DNA from: Ilumatobacteraceae bacterium
GTDB lineage: Bacteria; Actinomycetota; Acidimicrobiia; Acidimicrobiales; Ilumatobacteraceae
Assembly (NCBI GenBank): GCA_023253435.1
Contig: JALRGJ010000010.1
Span: 1-19,278, forward strand
DNA length: 19,278 nt
Direction: 5' to 3'
Shown: one piece after another, positions 11,978 through 19,278 of the stretch
How the letters are laid out: each line of letters opens with the position of its first letter
How positions within the stretch are numbered: position 1 is the stretch's first letter
Notes under the pieces: generated by a model
Database searches by the model: none
What the model was told of the DNA's origin: nothing
What the model saw: the letters and a program-made list of their open reading frames with translations, nothing else
Translations under genes and position numbers: made by a program

Positions 11978-14896
11978 GTGCCATTACCAGTAGTCGGTGA
12001 GGCTCGCCCGTGGGCTGATCCTCAAGTTGTCTCCATCAATCGACTTCCTATGCGTACGCCCTTTGTGCCATATGAACATCTTGACGATGCTCGACAAGGA
12101 AATCGAGAAAATAGTCCCTGGTTTCTCTCTTTGAATGGTGAATGGCATATTCAGAGATACGAAGATGTCAACGACATTCCGGCATCCGCCCTCTTTGAAA
12201 CCTGCGCACATTGGACAACCATCTCCATCCCAGGTAACTGGACCCTTGCCAATCTGGGTGATCACCCTCATTACACAAATGTGCAAATGCCCTGGAGTGG
12301 TAGACCACCTCAACTTCCACCAACAGTTGCCACTGCAATTCATCGTCGAACTTTTTCATTACCCAAGCAGTGGAACAACAGACGAACCATTATTCATATT
12401 GGTGGTGCTGAAAGCGTTCACACTGTTTATGTGAATGGGGAGTTTGTGGGTTACGGCACGGATAGCCGATTAGCCAGCGAATATGACATCACGCACTATG
12501 TTCACGAAGGCAATAACGAGATAGCCATTGTTGTATGCAGATACTCAGCTCAAAGCCATCTTGAAGATCAAGATCAATGGTGGATGGCCGGTTTACACCG
12601 AGAAGTGACGCTTCACTCTCAACCTTTTGTAGCACTTCATAATGTGATCTGCTCAGCAACTGTTGCCTCTAGTGGTGCGGGTCAATTATCGCTAGATGTT
12701 GCTCTTACTGTGCCCACCCATGAACAACTTGGACAGGGTTGGACTGTGCGAGCACATCTAGAAACTCTCCAAGGCAAACGAATTGGCAGTGTTCGAACCA
12801 GCGAAGTGTCGTGGTGGGACATTCCATATGTTTTCTCTGGTCACACTGCATCATTTCGAGATTGGGTGATTCCCAATGTGTCGTGGTGGTCTGCTGAAAA
12901 TCCTCACAGATATAGAGTCTGTATTGAAGTAGTGAATCCAGACGGTGTGATCACTGAATGCACATGTGTCCTCACCGGTTTCAGAAATGTTGTCATCAAA
13001 GGCAATCGCCTGCTGATAAATGGCAAACGAGTGATGATTCGAGGAGTGAATCGCCACGACCATCACCCAGTTCGCGGAAAAGCTGTCACGGTGGAAGACA
13101 TGCGCGCAGACATCATTGCAATGAAACAACACAACATAAATGCAGTGCGTTGTTCTCATTATCCCAATGATCCGCGCTTTCTAGATCTATGTGATGAATA
13201 CGGCCTTTATGTCATTGATGAAGCCAATGCCGAGAGCCACGCATGGAATACAAGCCTGTGTCATAACCCCCAATATCGCGATACATGGATCTCAAGAATT
13301 AGTCGCATGGTGGAGCGAGACCGAAATCATCCCAGCATCATCATGTGGTCGCTTGGCAATGAGGCTGGCTACGGCCCTGTTCATGATGCCGCTGCTCAAT
13401 GGGTGAGATCGTCAGACTCCACTCGCCCACTTCACTATGAAGGCGCAATCTTTCATGCAGGTTGGCAAGACGGCGGCTTACCAGCAACAGATGTGGTGTG
13501 CCCTATGTATGCACCAATTGCCGACGTTATTGCCTATGGCAAAAAGAGCGCAGGAAAACGTCCTCTCATCATGTGCGAATACAGCCACGCCATGGGCAAC
13601 TCAAATGGATCACTTGCAGATTATTGGCATGCATTTGAAACAACACCGGGTGTACAAGGCGGTTTCATTTGGGAATGGAAAGACCACGGGATTATTCAAC
13701 ACACTGACTCTGGCAAGACCCGTTTTGCATTTGGCGGTCAGTTTGGAGATTTTCCCAATGATGGCAATTTCATTGCCGACGGTTTGCTGCATTCAGACAT
13801 GACACCTCACCCTGCAATGCGTGAAGTTGCCTGGGTACACAGACCCATTCGCACTCGCCTCGTTACATCCGGCGGTCGGCAAAAAATTCGCATTGATAAT
13901 AAGCAATGGTTTTCCACGCTCTCTGGAGTTCATGCACGATGGGAATTGATTGCCGATGGAAAAACTCACGGATCCGGTCGACTCAATGTGAAAGATATTG
14001 ATCCAGACTCATCGGCACTACTTTCACTTCCCACTTCTGTTCCAAAAGATGCCAAAGAAGTGTTTCTCAACATTACGTGGCACTTATCTCGCCCTACCGC
14101 TTGGGCTCCTAAAGATCACCTGGTGTCGTGGGATCAACTTGTTATCCGTAAAAAGCCAGCAGCTCAGCACACCCGACCAGTAACAAAAACAAAGAAAAGC
14201 GCCTCTCCCGTTGTAGATATTGAGCCTCGCATCACTATTTGGAGGGCTGCCACAGATAACGACGGATTCAAAATGATGCCGCACTTGTGGCCTGGTTTTG
14301 GCGGTTCACTGAAAAGATGGATGGAGTCGGGAATTGCAACAGACGACAGCAATGTGATTGATAGTTCTACAACCATCACTCATTTACCTGACGGTGCCAT
14401 TCGTGTCCACCACACCGTCGTCATTCCAAAAGAATTATCAGACCTCCCGCGCATTGGCGCATCCTTTGACATTCCATCCCGTTTTTCTGAATTGAAGTGG
14501 TATGGCCGAGGCCCTCACGAGAATTACCCCGACAGAAAATCTTCTGCCATGGTAGGTATCTATAACGGTTCACCAGATGAATTGCCCTACGTAGTGCCAC
14601 AGGAGTTTGGCTTACGAACCGATTGCCGATGGCTGCAGTGCACAGACCCAACAACCGGTCAAAAAATTCGCATAGATGCCCATGGCTCGCTCTTGCATAT
14701 GTCTGTATTGAAATACAGAGACTCAGATTTGTTTGCTGCAAACGATCAGACAGAACTTGTCACTCATAAAAATCTTGTAGTGCACGTTGATCTTGCACAA
14801 CGTGGACTTGGAACTGCAAGTTGCGGACCTGACACTCTTGATCAATACAAAATTGATGCGGGTACGTATTCGTTCTCTTACATTGTCTCTAGTTAA
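11978..14896 (+). CDS. lacZ: Beta-galactosidase, glycoside hydrolase family 2
   Basis: The 972-residue cytoplasmic enzyme follows the LacZ order: sugar-binding domain (SPWFLSLNGEW near the start), immunoglobulin-like domain, TIM barrel, and C-terminal small-chain domain. Active-site segments are all present: RGVNRHDHHP, DEANAESH (counterparts of E416 and H418), acid/base E462 in SLGNEAGYG, CPMYAP with the conserved tyrosine, nucleophile E534 in CEYSHAMGNS, and WYGRGPHENYPDR with GLGTASCGPDTL in the last domain. The stretch between SWDQL and WRAATDND is about 35 residues, roughly half the E. coli length. No signal peptide is present. GTG 11978 is the only start that keeps the conserved WADPQVVSINRLP region; an AAAGG lies too close to act normally. 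It begins 12 bases after the cwlM-like stop in the same frame and may be read as the last gene of that transcript. Confidence 0.95.
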   Translation: MPLPVVGEARPWADPQVVSINRLPMRTPFVPYEHLDDARQGNRENSPWFLSLNGEWHIQRYEDVNDIPASALFETCAHWTTISIPGNWTLANLGDHPHYTNVQMPWSGRPPQLPPTVATAIHRRTFSLPKQWNNRRTIIHIGGAESVHTVYVNGEFVGYGTDSRLASEYDITHYVHEGNNEIAIVVCRYSAQSHLEDQDQWWMAGLHREVTLHSQPFVALHNVICSATVASSGAGQLSLDVALTVPTHEQLGQGWTVRAHLETLQGKRIGSVRTSEVSWWDIPYVFSGHTASFRDWVIPNVSWWSAENPHRYRVCIEVVNPDGVITECTCVLTGFRNVVIKGNRLLINGKRVMIRGVNRHDHHPVRGKAVTVEDMRADIIAMKQHNINAVRCSHYPNDPRFLDLCDEYGLYVIDEANAESHAWNTSLCHNPQYRDTWISRISRMVERDRNHPSIIMWSLGNEAGYGPVHDAAAQWVRSSDSTRPLHYEGAIFHAGWQDGGLPATDVVCPMYAPIADVIAYGKKSAGKRPLIMCEYSHAMGNSNGSLADYWHAFETTPGVQGGFIWEWKDHGIIQHTDSGKTRFAFGGQFGDFPNDGNFIADGLLHSDMTPHPAMREVAWVHRPIRTRLVTSGGRQKIRIDNKQWFSTLSGVHARWELIADGKTHGSGRLNVKDIDPDSSALLSLPTSVPKDAKEVFLNITWHLSRPTAWAPKDHLVSWDQLVIRKKPAAQHTRPVTKTKKSASPVVDIEPRITIWRAATDNDGFKMMPHLWPGFGGSLKRWMESGIATDDSNVIDSSTTITHLPDGAIRVHHTVVIPKELSDLPRIGASFDIPSRFSELKWYGRGPHENYPDRKSSAMVGIYNGSPDELPYVVPQEFGLRTDCRWLQCTDPTTGQKIRIDAHGSLLHMSVLKYRDSDLFAANDQTELVTHKNLVVHVDLAQRGLGTASCGPDTLDQYKIDAGTYSFSYIVSS

Positions 14897-15878
14897 GAAA
14901 CTGTGGCCCTGCACTTGGTGCAACACGCCAGCCTTCTAGTGAAGATGCTGGTTCACACAGTGCAACTATGCAGCCACCAAACCCACCGCCTGTCATTCTT
15001 GCACCAAAAACACCCTGTGTTTGCAGGGCTTTTTGTACTGCTTCATCCATAACGGGGGTGGAGGTAGCAAAGTTTTCGGCCAGGCTTCTATGACTCTCTG
15101 TCATCACGTTGCCAGCAAAATTGTAGTCACCAGCCTGTAGGGCAGAGATGAAAAGTTGAACTCGAGCATTTTCCGTCACCACATGACGTGCACGTTTGCG
15201 AATAACTGTGTCTGAGATGACCTCCACATCTGAAGGTTGTGCCATACGTAATGGGCCAATAATGCCTTCTGCTATTGCGCACTCATGAACTCGATCTGCA
15301 TACTCGGAACCCTCAAGAGTTCTATGCGCAATAAATTGCACCACTATTTCAATATCTGTTGGTATTGCAACATGTGTAACGCTGAGAGAATTGCAATCAA
15401 TCAAAGTTCCGTGACCCTCTTGAGCAGATGCAATGCACAACTGATCCATAATGCCAGTGGGCACACCTGTTGCTAGTTGTTCGGCTTTTTGCGCCATAAG
15501 AGCAAGTTCCGTGGGAGGCAATTGCGCACCAAAAGCAAGAGCGCTCGCAATCTCTAACGATGCACTAGATGACAGTCCTGCACCAATAGGAATAGTGGAG
15601 GTAATAGATCCCTGCACATTGTGAGGCTTACGCAAGAGTGATGCAACTGCAGCAACATATCTGCCCCACCGAGGTTCCATTGCCGGGAAAAATTCATCGG
15701 AGACAGAAAACTCAACCTCTGAGCCCTCTTCTATTGAAAACAGCTTCGTGGAAATAGAAGATTCTTCATACTCAATGACCGTGTATCTATCTATTGCCAT
15801 TGGGAACACAAGACCGCCGGTGTAATCGGTGTGATCTCCAATGAGATTCACGCGCCCTGGCACTTGCACTCGCTTCAT
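14889..15878 (-). CDS. galK: Galactokinase, compact form
   Basis: This 329-residue GHMP kinase would phosphorylate galactose to galactose 1-phosphate. It shows PGRVNLIGDHTDY at 7-19 with the catalytic-type arginine R9, the phosphate loop GAGLSSSASLEIASA, the catalytic aspartate D145 in GIMDQL, and the C-terminal RMTGGGFGGCIVAL motif. The usual sugar-contacting glutamate in the GEHTDY motif is aspartate (D15). The protein is about 50 residues shorter than typical galactokinases and lacks most of the N-terminal leader before the PGRVNLIG strand. It is the last gene of the minus-strand operon, with its ATG overlapping the galT stop by four bases. Its own 3' end overlaps the 3' end of lacZ by eight bases. 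Galactose is the likely substrate because of galT and the two galactosidases alongside. Confidence 0.9.
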   Translation of the reverse strand: MKRVQVPGRVNLIGDHTDYTGGLVFPMAIDRYTVIEYEESSISTKLFSIEEGSEVEFSVSDEFFPAMEPRWGRYVAAVASLLRKPHNVQGSITSTIPIGAGLSSSASLEIASALAFGAQLPPTELALMAQKAEQLATGVPTGIMDQLCIASAQEGHGTLIDCNSLSVTHVAIPTDIEIVVQFIAHRTLEGSEYADRVHECAIAEGIIGPLRMAQPSDVEVISDTVIRKRARHVVTENARVQLFISALQAGDYNFAGNVMTESHRSLAENFATSTPVMDEAVQKALQTQGVFGARMTGGGFGGCIVALCEPASSLEGWRVAPSAGPQFLN

Positions 15879-16726
15879 GACAACAAAGTGCGCAAGCGCA
15901 TGGCAACTTCTGCTGGATCAACCGGATTGAAATATTCCTCTGTTGATACTTCTGCAGCAGCGATGTAACGAGGCACTCCAGCTGAGCGCCATGGGGAGAT
16001 GATTTCAAAGTTGAACCAACAATCCGGCCAATCATTGCGTGTGCGTGGAGACTGATTAATCCACATCATGTACGGCAGAGGTGTACCAAACAGAGCGTCA
16101 AGTGCAGAAAAGATCTTCACTAGAACCTCAGACAGTGCTTGTTGTATCGCGGTTTCAATGTCTGAGATATGTGAGATTCTTTTTCTTGGAGCAATACGCA
16201 ATGAGATGGGGTGGACAGATGCATACTCTGTCCACACTCTCCAGCCTTCATGTTCCATAACAAGTCGATCACCCGGATCTTCCTCTGGCATCCACTGCGC
16301 ACGTATTTGTCGTGCTTGCCGTGGCGGTACATGATCAAACGCGTATATCTGCCCATGCGGATGAGAAATAGTGGCACCAATTTCTGCTCCACGATTCTCA
16401 AAAATCAGCACGTACTCGCCGTTGGGCAACTGTTGCAATGCAGAAGTTCGTTCTTTCCAAAGATCAACCACTTTGCTCACTCCCGCTACGCCAAGTGAGC
16501 CAAACGTGGCATCGTGAACTGGGCTATAGAGCACTACTTCGCAATACCCATCTTCTAATGCAGGCCACCTATTAGGAAATGCGCGAACGTCATATGGCTC
16601 CGGGGCTTCAAGACCCCCCACGCAAAACGGGCAACCCTCAACAGGAAGATTGGGCCTGTTCTGACGCGCACCAACAATGTGAACGGGAGTGTCTAGATAG
16701 GGATCACGACGAATCTCTCTCGTCAT
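15875..16726 (-). CDS. galT: Galactose-1-phosphate uridylyltransferase
   Basis: The 283-residue HIT-superfamily enzyme exchanges UMP between UDP-glucose and galactose 1-phosphate in the Leloir pathway. The zinc-type pair C32 and C35 lies in CPFCVGG. FPNRWPAL follows, then the active-site stretch ENRGAEIGATISHPHGQIYAF with H122 and the nucleophilic H124. A C-terminal half-domain has WFNFEIISPWRS. It is shorter than E. coli GalT (about 348). ATG 16726 is chosen because it directly precedes the conserved IRRDPYLDTPVHI and overlaps the alpha-galactosidase stop by four bases; extending to 16840 would only read through the upstream gene. Neighbouring galK and the galactosidases support galactose as substrate over the related ADP-sugar phosphorylase activity. 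Confidence 0.93.
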   Translation of the reverse strand: MTREIRRDPYLDTPVHIVGARQNRPNLPVEGCPFCVGGLEAPEPYDVRAFPNRWPALEDGYCEVVLYSPVHDATFGSLGVAGVSKVVDLWKERTSALQQLPNGEYVLIFENRGAEIGATISHPHGQIYAFDHVPPRQARQIRAQWMPEEDPGDRLVMEHEGWRVWTEYASVHPISLRIAPRKRISHISDIETAIQQALSEVLVKIFSALDALFGTPLPYMMWINQSPRTRNDWPDCWFNFEIISPWRSAGVPRYIAAAEVSTEEYFNPVDPAEVAMRLRTLLS

Positions 16727-18822
16727 GATGACACCCGCACAATATGAAGTAACACGCTGGACTCTGGCAATAACGGCGGACATGGAAGTCCTTGTTTCAT
16801 GAGTTGCGCACCCGATACTTGAACTGAACTCTTCACCCACTCTGGCAACTCACGATGAAGCGCCCATCGCGGAGTTCCGTTAGGAATCATTGTCACTGTG
16901 TATTCACTCTGTGCATCAAGTGCTGGCACACAAATATTTGCACTCCTTATTGAACCTATGTTGAAGAGGCGGGATATAGACATCAATGCCTCAGATGCTT
17001 CAGACGACACAACTGCATGAACATGAATGCTGTTATCTGGGTGATCACACCGTATGTAGTCCCCTGAATGCAGCAGTGGTCGAAACTCTTTGTACAGAGA
17101 TAAAGATCGTTGTAGTTGTTCTTTTTCGTGTGGTTGTAAGGACAACAAATTCCATTCAACGCCTAACCAACCAAACATTGCTGTAGCAGTTCTAAAAGAC
17201 AATGCATGCTTGCGCCCGGTTGTATGACATGTCTTTGCGCCAATGTGGCTGCCCATCATCTCAATAGGCACAAGCTTTGACACACCCTTCTGAATAGTGA
17301 GACGGTCAAGTGCATCAATAGAGTCACTTGTCCAAAAACGTTTTACATACTGTGAAATTCCCATATCAATTCGTCCACCACCAGAGGCGCATGACTCAAA
17401 CTGAACAGACGGATGTGCTCTTGTGAGTTGATGAAAAAGCTCGTACACACCTTTCGTTTGATGATGAGCTGCACCTCCCACTAATGGCCTGTTGTGATCC
17501 CACTTCACGTATGCAATGTTGTAACGAGAGAGCAATGTGTTGATGTGTTGAAACAAGTACTCACGCACTTCAGGAAGAGCCATATTCAATACATATTGAT
17601 GACGGCCCATCAGATTCTGGCGGTGAGTACTCCCTAAGACCCAATCTGGATGTGCTCGGAAAAGTTCACTATTTGGATTCACCATTTCCGGCTCAAACCA
17701 CAATCCGAATTCCATGCCCAGTGAGTTCACATGCTCCACTAATGGCCCTAGCCCATGTGGCCACACGTGTTCATCCACCCACCAATCTCCTAGTCCGGCG
17801 GTGTCGTCGCGTCTTCCGTGGAACCAACCGTCATCTAAAACAAATCTCTCAATGCCAACATCGGCACCTTCCGATGCCAACTGCTTCAATGTTGCGAGGT
17901 CATGAGAGAAGTACACCGCTTCCCATGTATTTAAGACAATGGGTCGATTCTGTGGACCAGCGATGGAACGGACATACCGGTGAAATGAATGAGACACGCC
18001 GTTCATGCCATGGGGTGAGTAACTCAAGACAACATCTGGAGTGTCGTAGGTTTCCTGAGGAGCCAACACCACTTCACCTGGTTGCAATAATTCTCCTACT
18101 TGCACCACACGCAAACCATCAGTGACGGAGTCACACAAAATGGATGAGTTGCCACTCCATGCACAATGCACTCCCCACACCGATCCTGATTGTTCAGAGA
18201 AGTTTTGAGTTCCTACAAACACAACTCCCATGTGCTCATGAGATGTTCGCCCAGAGCGATTATTCACTGCAATCACTGATCGCTGCCACAGATGACGAGT
18301 TTCAATGGCTTCCATTGCATGCCTGCCACCAAGTGTGAGTACTTCTGTGCATTCACCACTAACTGGGATCAACATCTTCAATGAATCAATACACATGTCC
18401 TGAGTTCCAGTATTTGTGCATTTTGCGTTCATCCGCACCACACCAGATTCGTCTAACGAAATAGTGATGATGGTGGTAACGGCATGCTCCTCATCTGTTG
18501 ATGTGAGGTGAACAGTGTTCTGCTTCTGAGAAACATCAACAAGTGTGCAATGGACGGGAAGTAGTTCGTTGTCTCTGCGAATCTGGATTCCCGGCTCCCC
18601 CATCCAGCCGCGGTGCGGTTCCGTAATTATCCAGGGAAATACTTCTGTATCTAGGCCTCCGCCTACTACCCCACGATGTAACAACGCAGGATTAATGGTG
18701 TCTGATGTGATGACATCTCCCACGTAACCAATAAACGGTGAGCCATCACATTCAGCAATGATCACGCTGGTAATTGCATCACGTAGATGAGCAAGTACAC
18801 GTGGTGGAGACGCCATGCTCAT
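16723..18822 (-). CDS. Alpha-galactosidase, glycoside hydrolase family 36
   Basis: The 699-residue enzyme should release terminal alpha-galactose from melibiose, raffinose-type sugars or galactosylglycerol. An N-terminal beta-sandwich precedes a TIM barrel with the family 36 signatures NTWEAVYFSH, VLDDGWFHGRRDD with GDWW, and LWFEPEMVNPNS. YVKWDHNR carries nucleophile D442, ESCASGGGRID follows, and FWTSDSIDALDR carries acid/base D500. Length matches bacterial family 36 enzymes of about 700-730 residues. No signal peptide is present, so hydrolysis is cytoplasmic and the sugars must be imported. The start may be ATG 18822 or ATG 18816 two codons later; a GAGAG sequence precedes both. It follows the epimerase gene by 13 bases and overlaps galT by four. 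The preferred natural substrate cannot be told from sequence. Confidence 0.95.
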   Translation of the reverse strand: MSMASPPRVLAHLRDAITSVIIAECDGSPFIGYVGDVITSDTINPALLHRGVVGGGLDTEVFPWIITEPHRGWMGEPGIQIRRDNELLPVHCTLVDVSQKQNTVHLTSTDEEHAVTTIITISLDESGVVRMNAKCTNTGTQDMCIDSLKMLIPVSGECTEVLTLGGRHAMEAIETRHLWQRSVIAVNNRSGRTSHEHMGVVFVGTQNFSEQSGSVWGVHCAWSGNSSILCDSVTDGLRVVQVGELLQPGEVVLAPQETYDTPDVVLSYSPHGMNGVSHSFHRYVRSIAGPQNRPIVLNTWEAVYFSHDLATLKQLASEGADVGIERFVLDDGWFHGRRDDTAGLGDWWVDEHVWPHGLGPLVEHVNSLGMEFGLWFEPEMVNPNSELFRAHPDWVLGSTHRQNLMGRHQYVLNMALPEVREYLFQHINTLLSRYNIAYVKWDHNRPLVGGAAHHQTKGVYELFHQLTRAHPSVQFESCASGGGRIDMGISQYVKRFWTSDSIDALDRLTIQKGVSKLVPIEMMGSHIGAKTCHTTGRKHALSFRTATAMFGWLGVEWNLLSLQPHEKEQLQRSLSLYKEFRPLLHSGDYIRCDHPDNSIHVHAVVSSEASEALMSISRLFNIGSIRSANICVPALDAQSEYTVTMIPNGTPRWALHRELPEWVKSSVQVSGAQLMKQGLPCPPLLPESSVLLHIVRVSS

Positions 18823-18835
18823 ATTCTCTCAGACC

Positions 18836-19278
18836 CTATGCACATGAAATTCGAAGTTCCATCCATCGTGTAAAAGTTTCATTGACGCCAAGAACAATTG
18901 GTTCAGAGTTCACACCATTGGGTGGACCAGATTGGGGTTCAATGCACACATCACCCCATGGTGCGTCATACCTCACCCAATGAGTGCAATTGCTCACTAC
19001 TTCAATGTGCGTATTCTCCACCTGTAATTGAGGCCACTTCACGGGTTCCACAAAGCAGTCATCAACAGGTGGATCTTGTGGACGCACTCGTTGAAGAGTT
19101 GTGATGCCTGTGGTATCACGCTCCAACATGGAACCAAATGGTGCAGAGACCCGCTGGGGTTTGCTAAACCATGGATGCCAACCCACTTGTACAGGCATTC
19201 GTTCGTGAGCAAGAACAGTCAGTTCGAAACGAATCACATGATCGGTTAGTGAAATGCTGTGTTGCACTTCCCCGCGAA
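18836..19278 (-). CDS. Aldose 1-epimerase (galactose mutarotase) family protein, 5' end outside window
   Basis: The visible 146 residues are the C-terminal part of an aldose epimerase. RGEVQHSISLTD leads into MPVQVGWHPWF, where the histidine matches the catalytic acid region of the family. The end carries APWGDVCIEPQSGPPNG, whose glutamate corresponds to the catalytic base. The frame stays open to the right edge, so the gene continues beyond it; the GTG at 19267 is not a plausible true start. Mutarotation converts beta-galactose released by LacZ into the alpha-anomer required by GalK. The gene is the first visible member of the minus-strand operon, 13 bases before the alpha-galactosidase gene. 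The operon promoter, and any regulator or transporter, would lie outside the window. Confidence 0.88.
   Translation of the reverse strand, partial: RGEVQHSISLTDHVIRFELTVLAHERMPVQVGWHPWFSKPQRVSAPFGSMLERDTTGITTLQRVRPQDPPVDDCFVEPVKWPQLQVENTHIEVVSNCTHWVRYDAPWGDVCIEPQSGPPNGVNSEPIVLGVNETFTRWMELRISCA

Noticed and set aside
16727..16840. N-terminal extension of GalT to 16840
   Set aside because: It is the alpha-galactosidase coding region read in another frame; the 4-base ATGA overlap at 16723-16726 gives the natural start.
19265..19267. GTG 19267 as the true start of the aldose epimerase
   Set aside because: The family needs a much longer N-terminal part and the frame is open to the window edge, so the gene is cut by the edge.
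14889..19278. Recent mobile origin of the galactoside island
   Set aside because: No transposase, integrase, tRNA, direct repeats or clear composition break was seen at the visible boundary.

Overview
The window looks like an actinobacterial chromosome segment. Its left two thirds keep the gene order known from the origin-proximal region of Actinobacteria (in Mycobacterium: pcnA, DUF6049 protein, MurJ/kinase, sigM, rsmA, trxB, trxC, cwlM). The G+C content, judged by eye at about half, short or overlapping gene junctions, and sequence style suggest a streamlined aquatic actinobacterium, perhaps in Acidimicrobiia. That taxonomic placement is inference. No rRNA, tRNA, CRISPR array, insertion sequence or phage gene was seen, and no stretch over 300 bases lacks a gene.

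Layout. 46-2140: a small SAM-dependent methyltransferase converges with a CCA tRNA nucleotidyltransferase on the minus strand. 2259-5835: a plus-strand run of GNAT acetyltransferase, secreted membrane-anchored DUF6049-like protein and DegV protein, with overlapping or 2-nt junctions. 5887-9141: a Hanks-type Ser/Thr kinase with an extracellular discoidin-like domain, an ECF sigma factor, its probable membrane anti-sigma factor, and a small two-helix membrane protein. 9145-11965: thioredoxin reductase, MogA, thioredoxin, and a CwlM-like peptidoglycan-binding protein whose amidase domain has lost its catalytic residues. 11978-19278: a galactoside island, with lacZ on the plus strand meeting tail to tail a minus-strand operon of aldose 1-epimerase, alpha-galactosidase, galT and galK.

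How the genes fit together. The central block reads as an envelope and redox control module: a kinase senses something outside the membrane, a sigma/anti-sigma pair responds, thioredoxin supplies reducing power, and the pseudo-amidase is a candidate kinase substrate by analogy with mycobacterial CwlM. murJ, normally next to the DUF6049 gene, is not in the window; degV sits there instead. The right block would hydrolyse imported alpha- and beta-galactosides in the cytoplasm and pass galactose through mutarotation, phosphorylation and uridylyl transfer. No transporter, regulator or galE is visible in the window.

The most unusual observations are two genes, the sigma factor and the cwlM-like gene, whose recognisable family sequence extends upstream of any ATG, GTG or TTG codon. 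This points to rare AUC and AUU (or AUA) start codons, or to sequence errors. Also notable are the complete loss of amidase catalytic residues in the CwlM-like protein, and a hairpin at the thioredoxin ribosome binding site that a local promoter would bypass.
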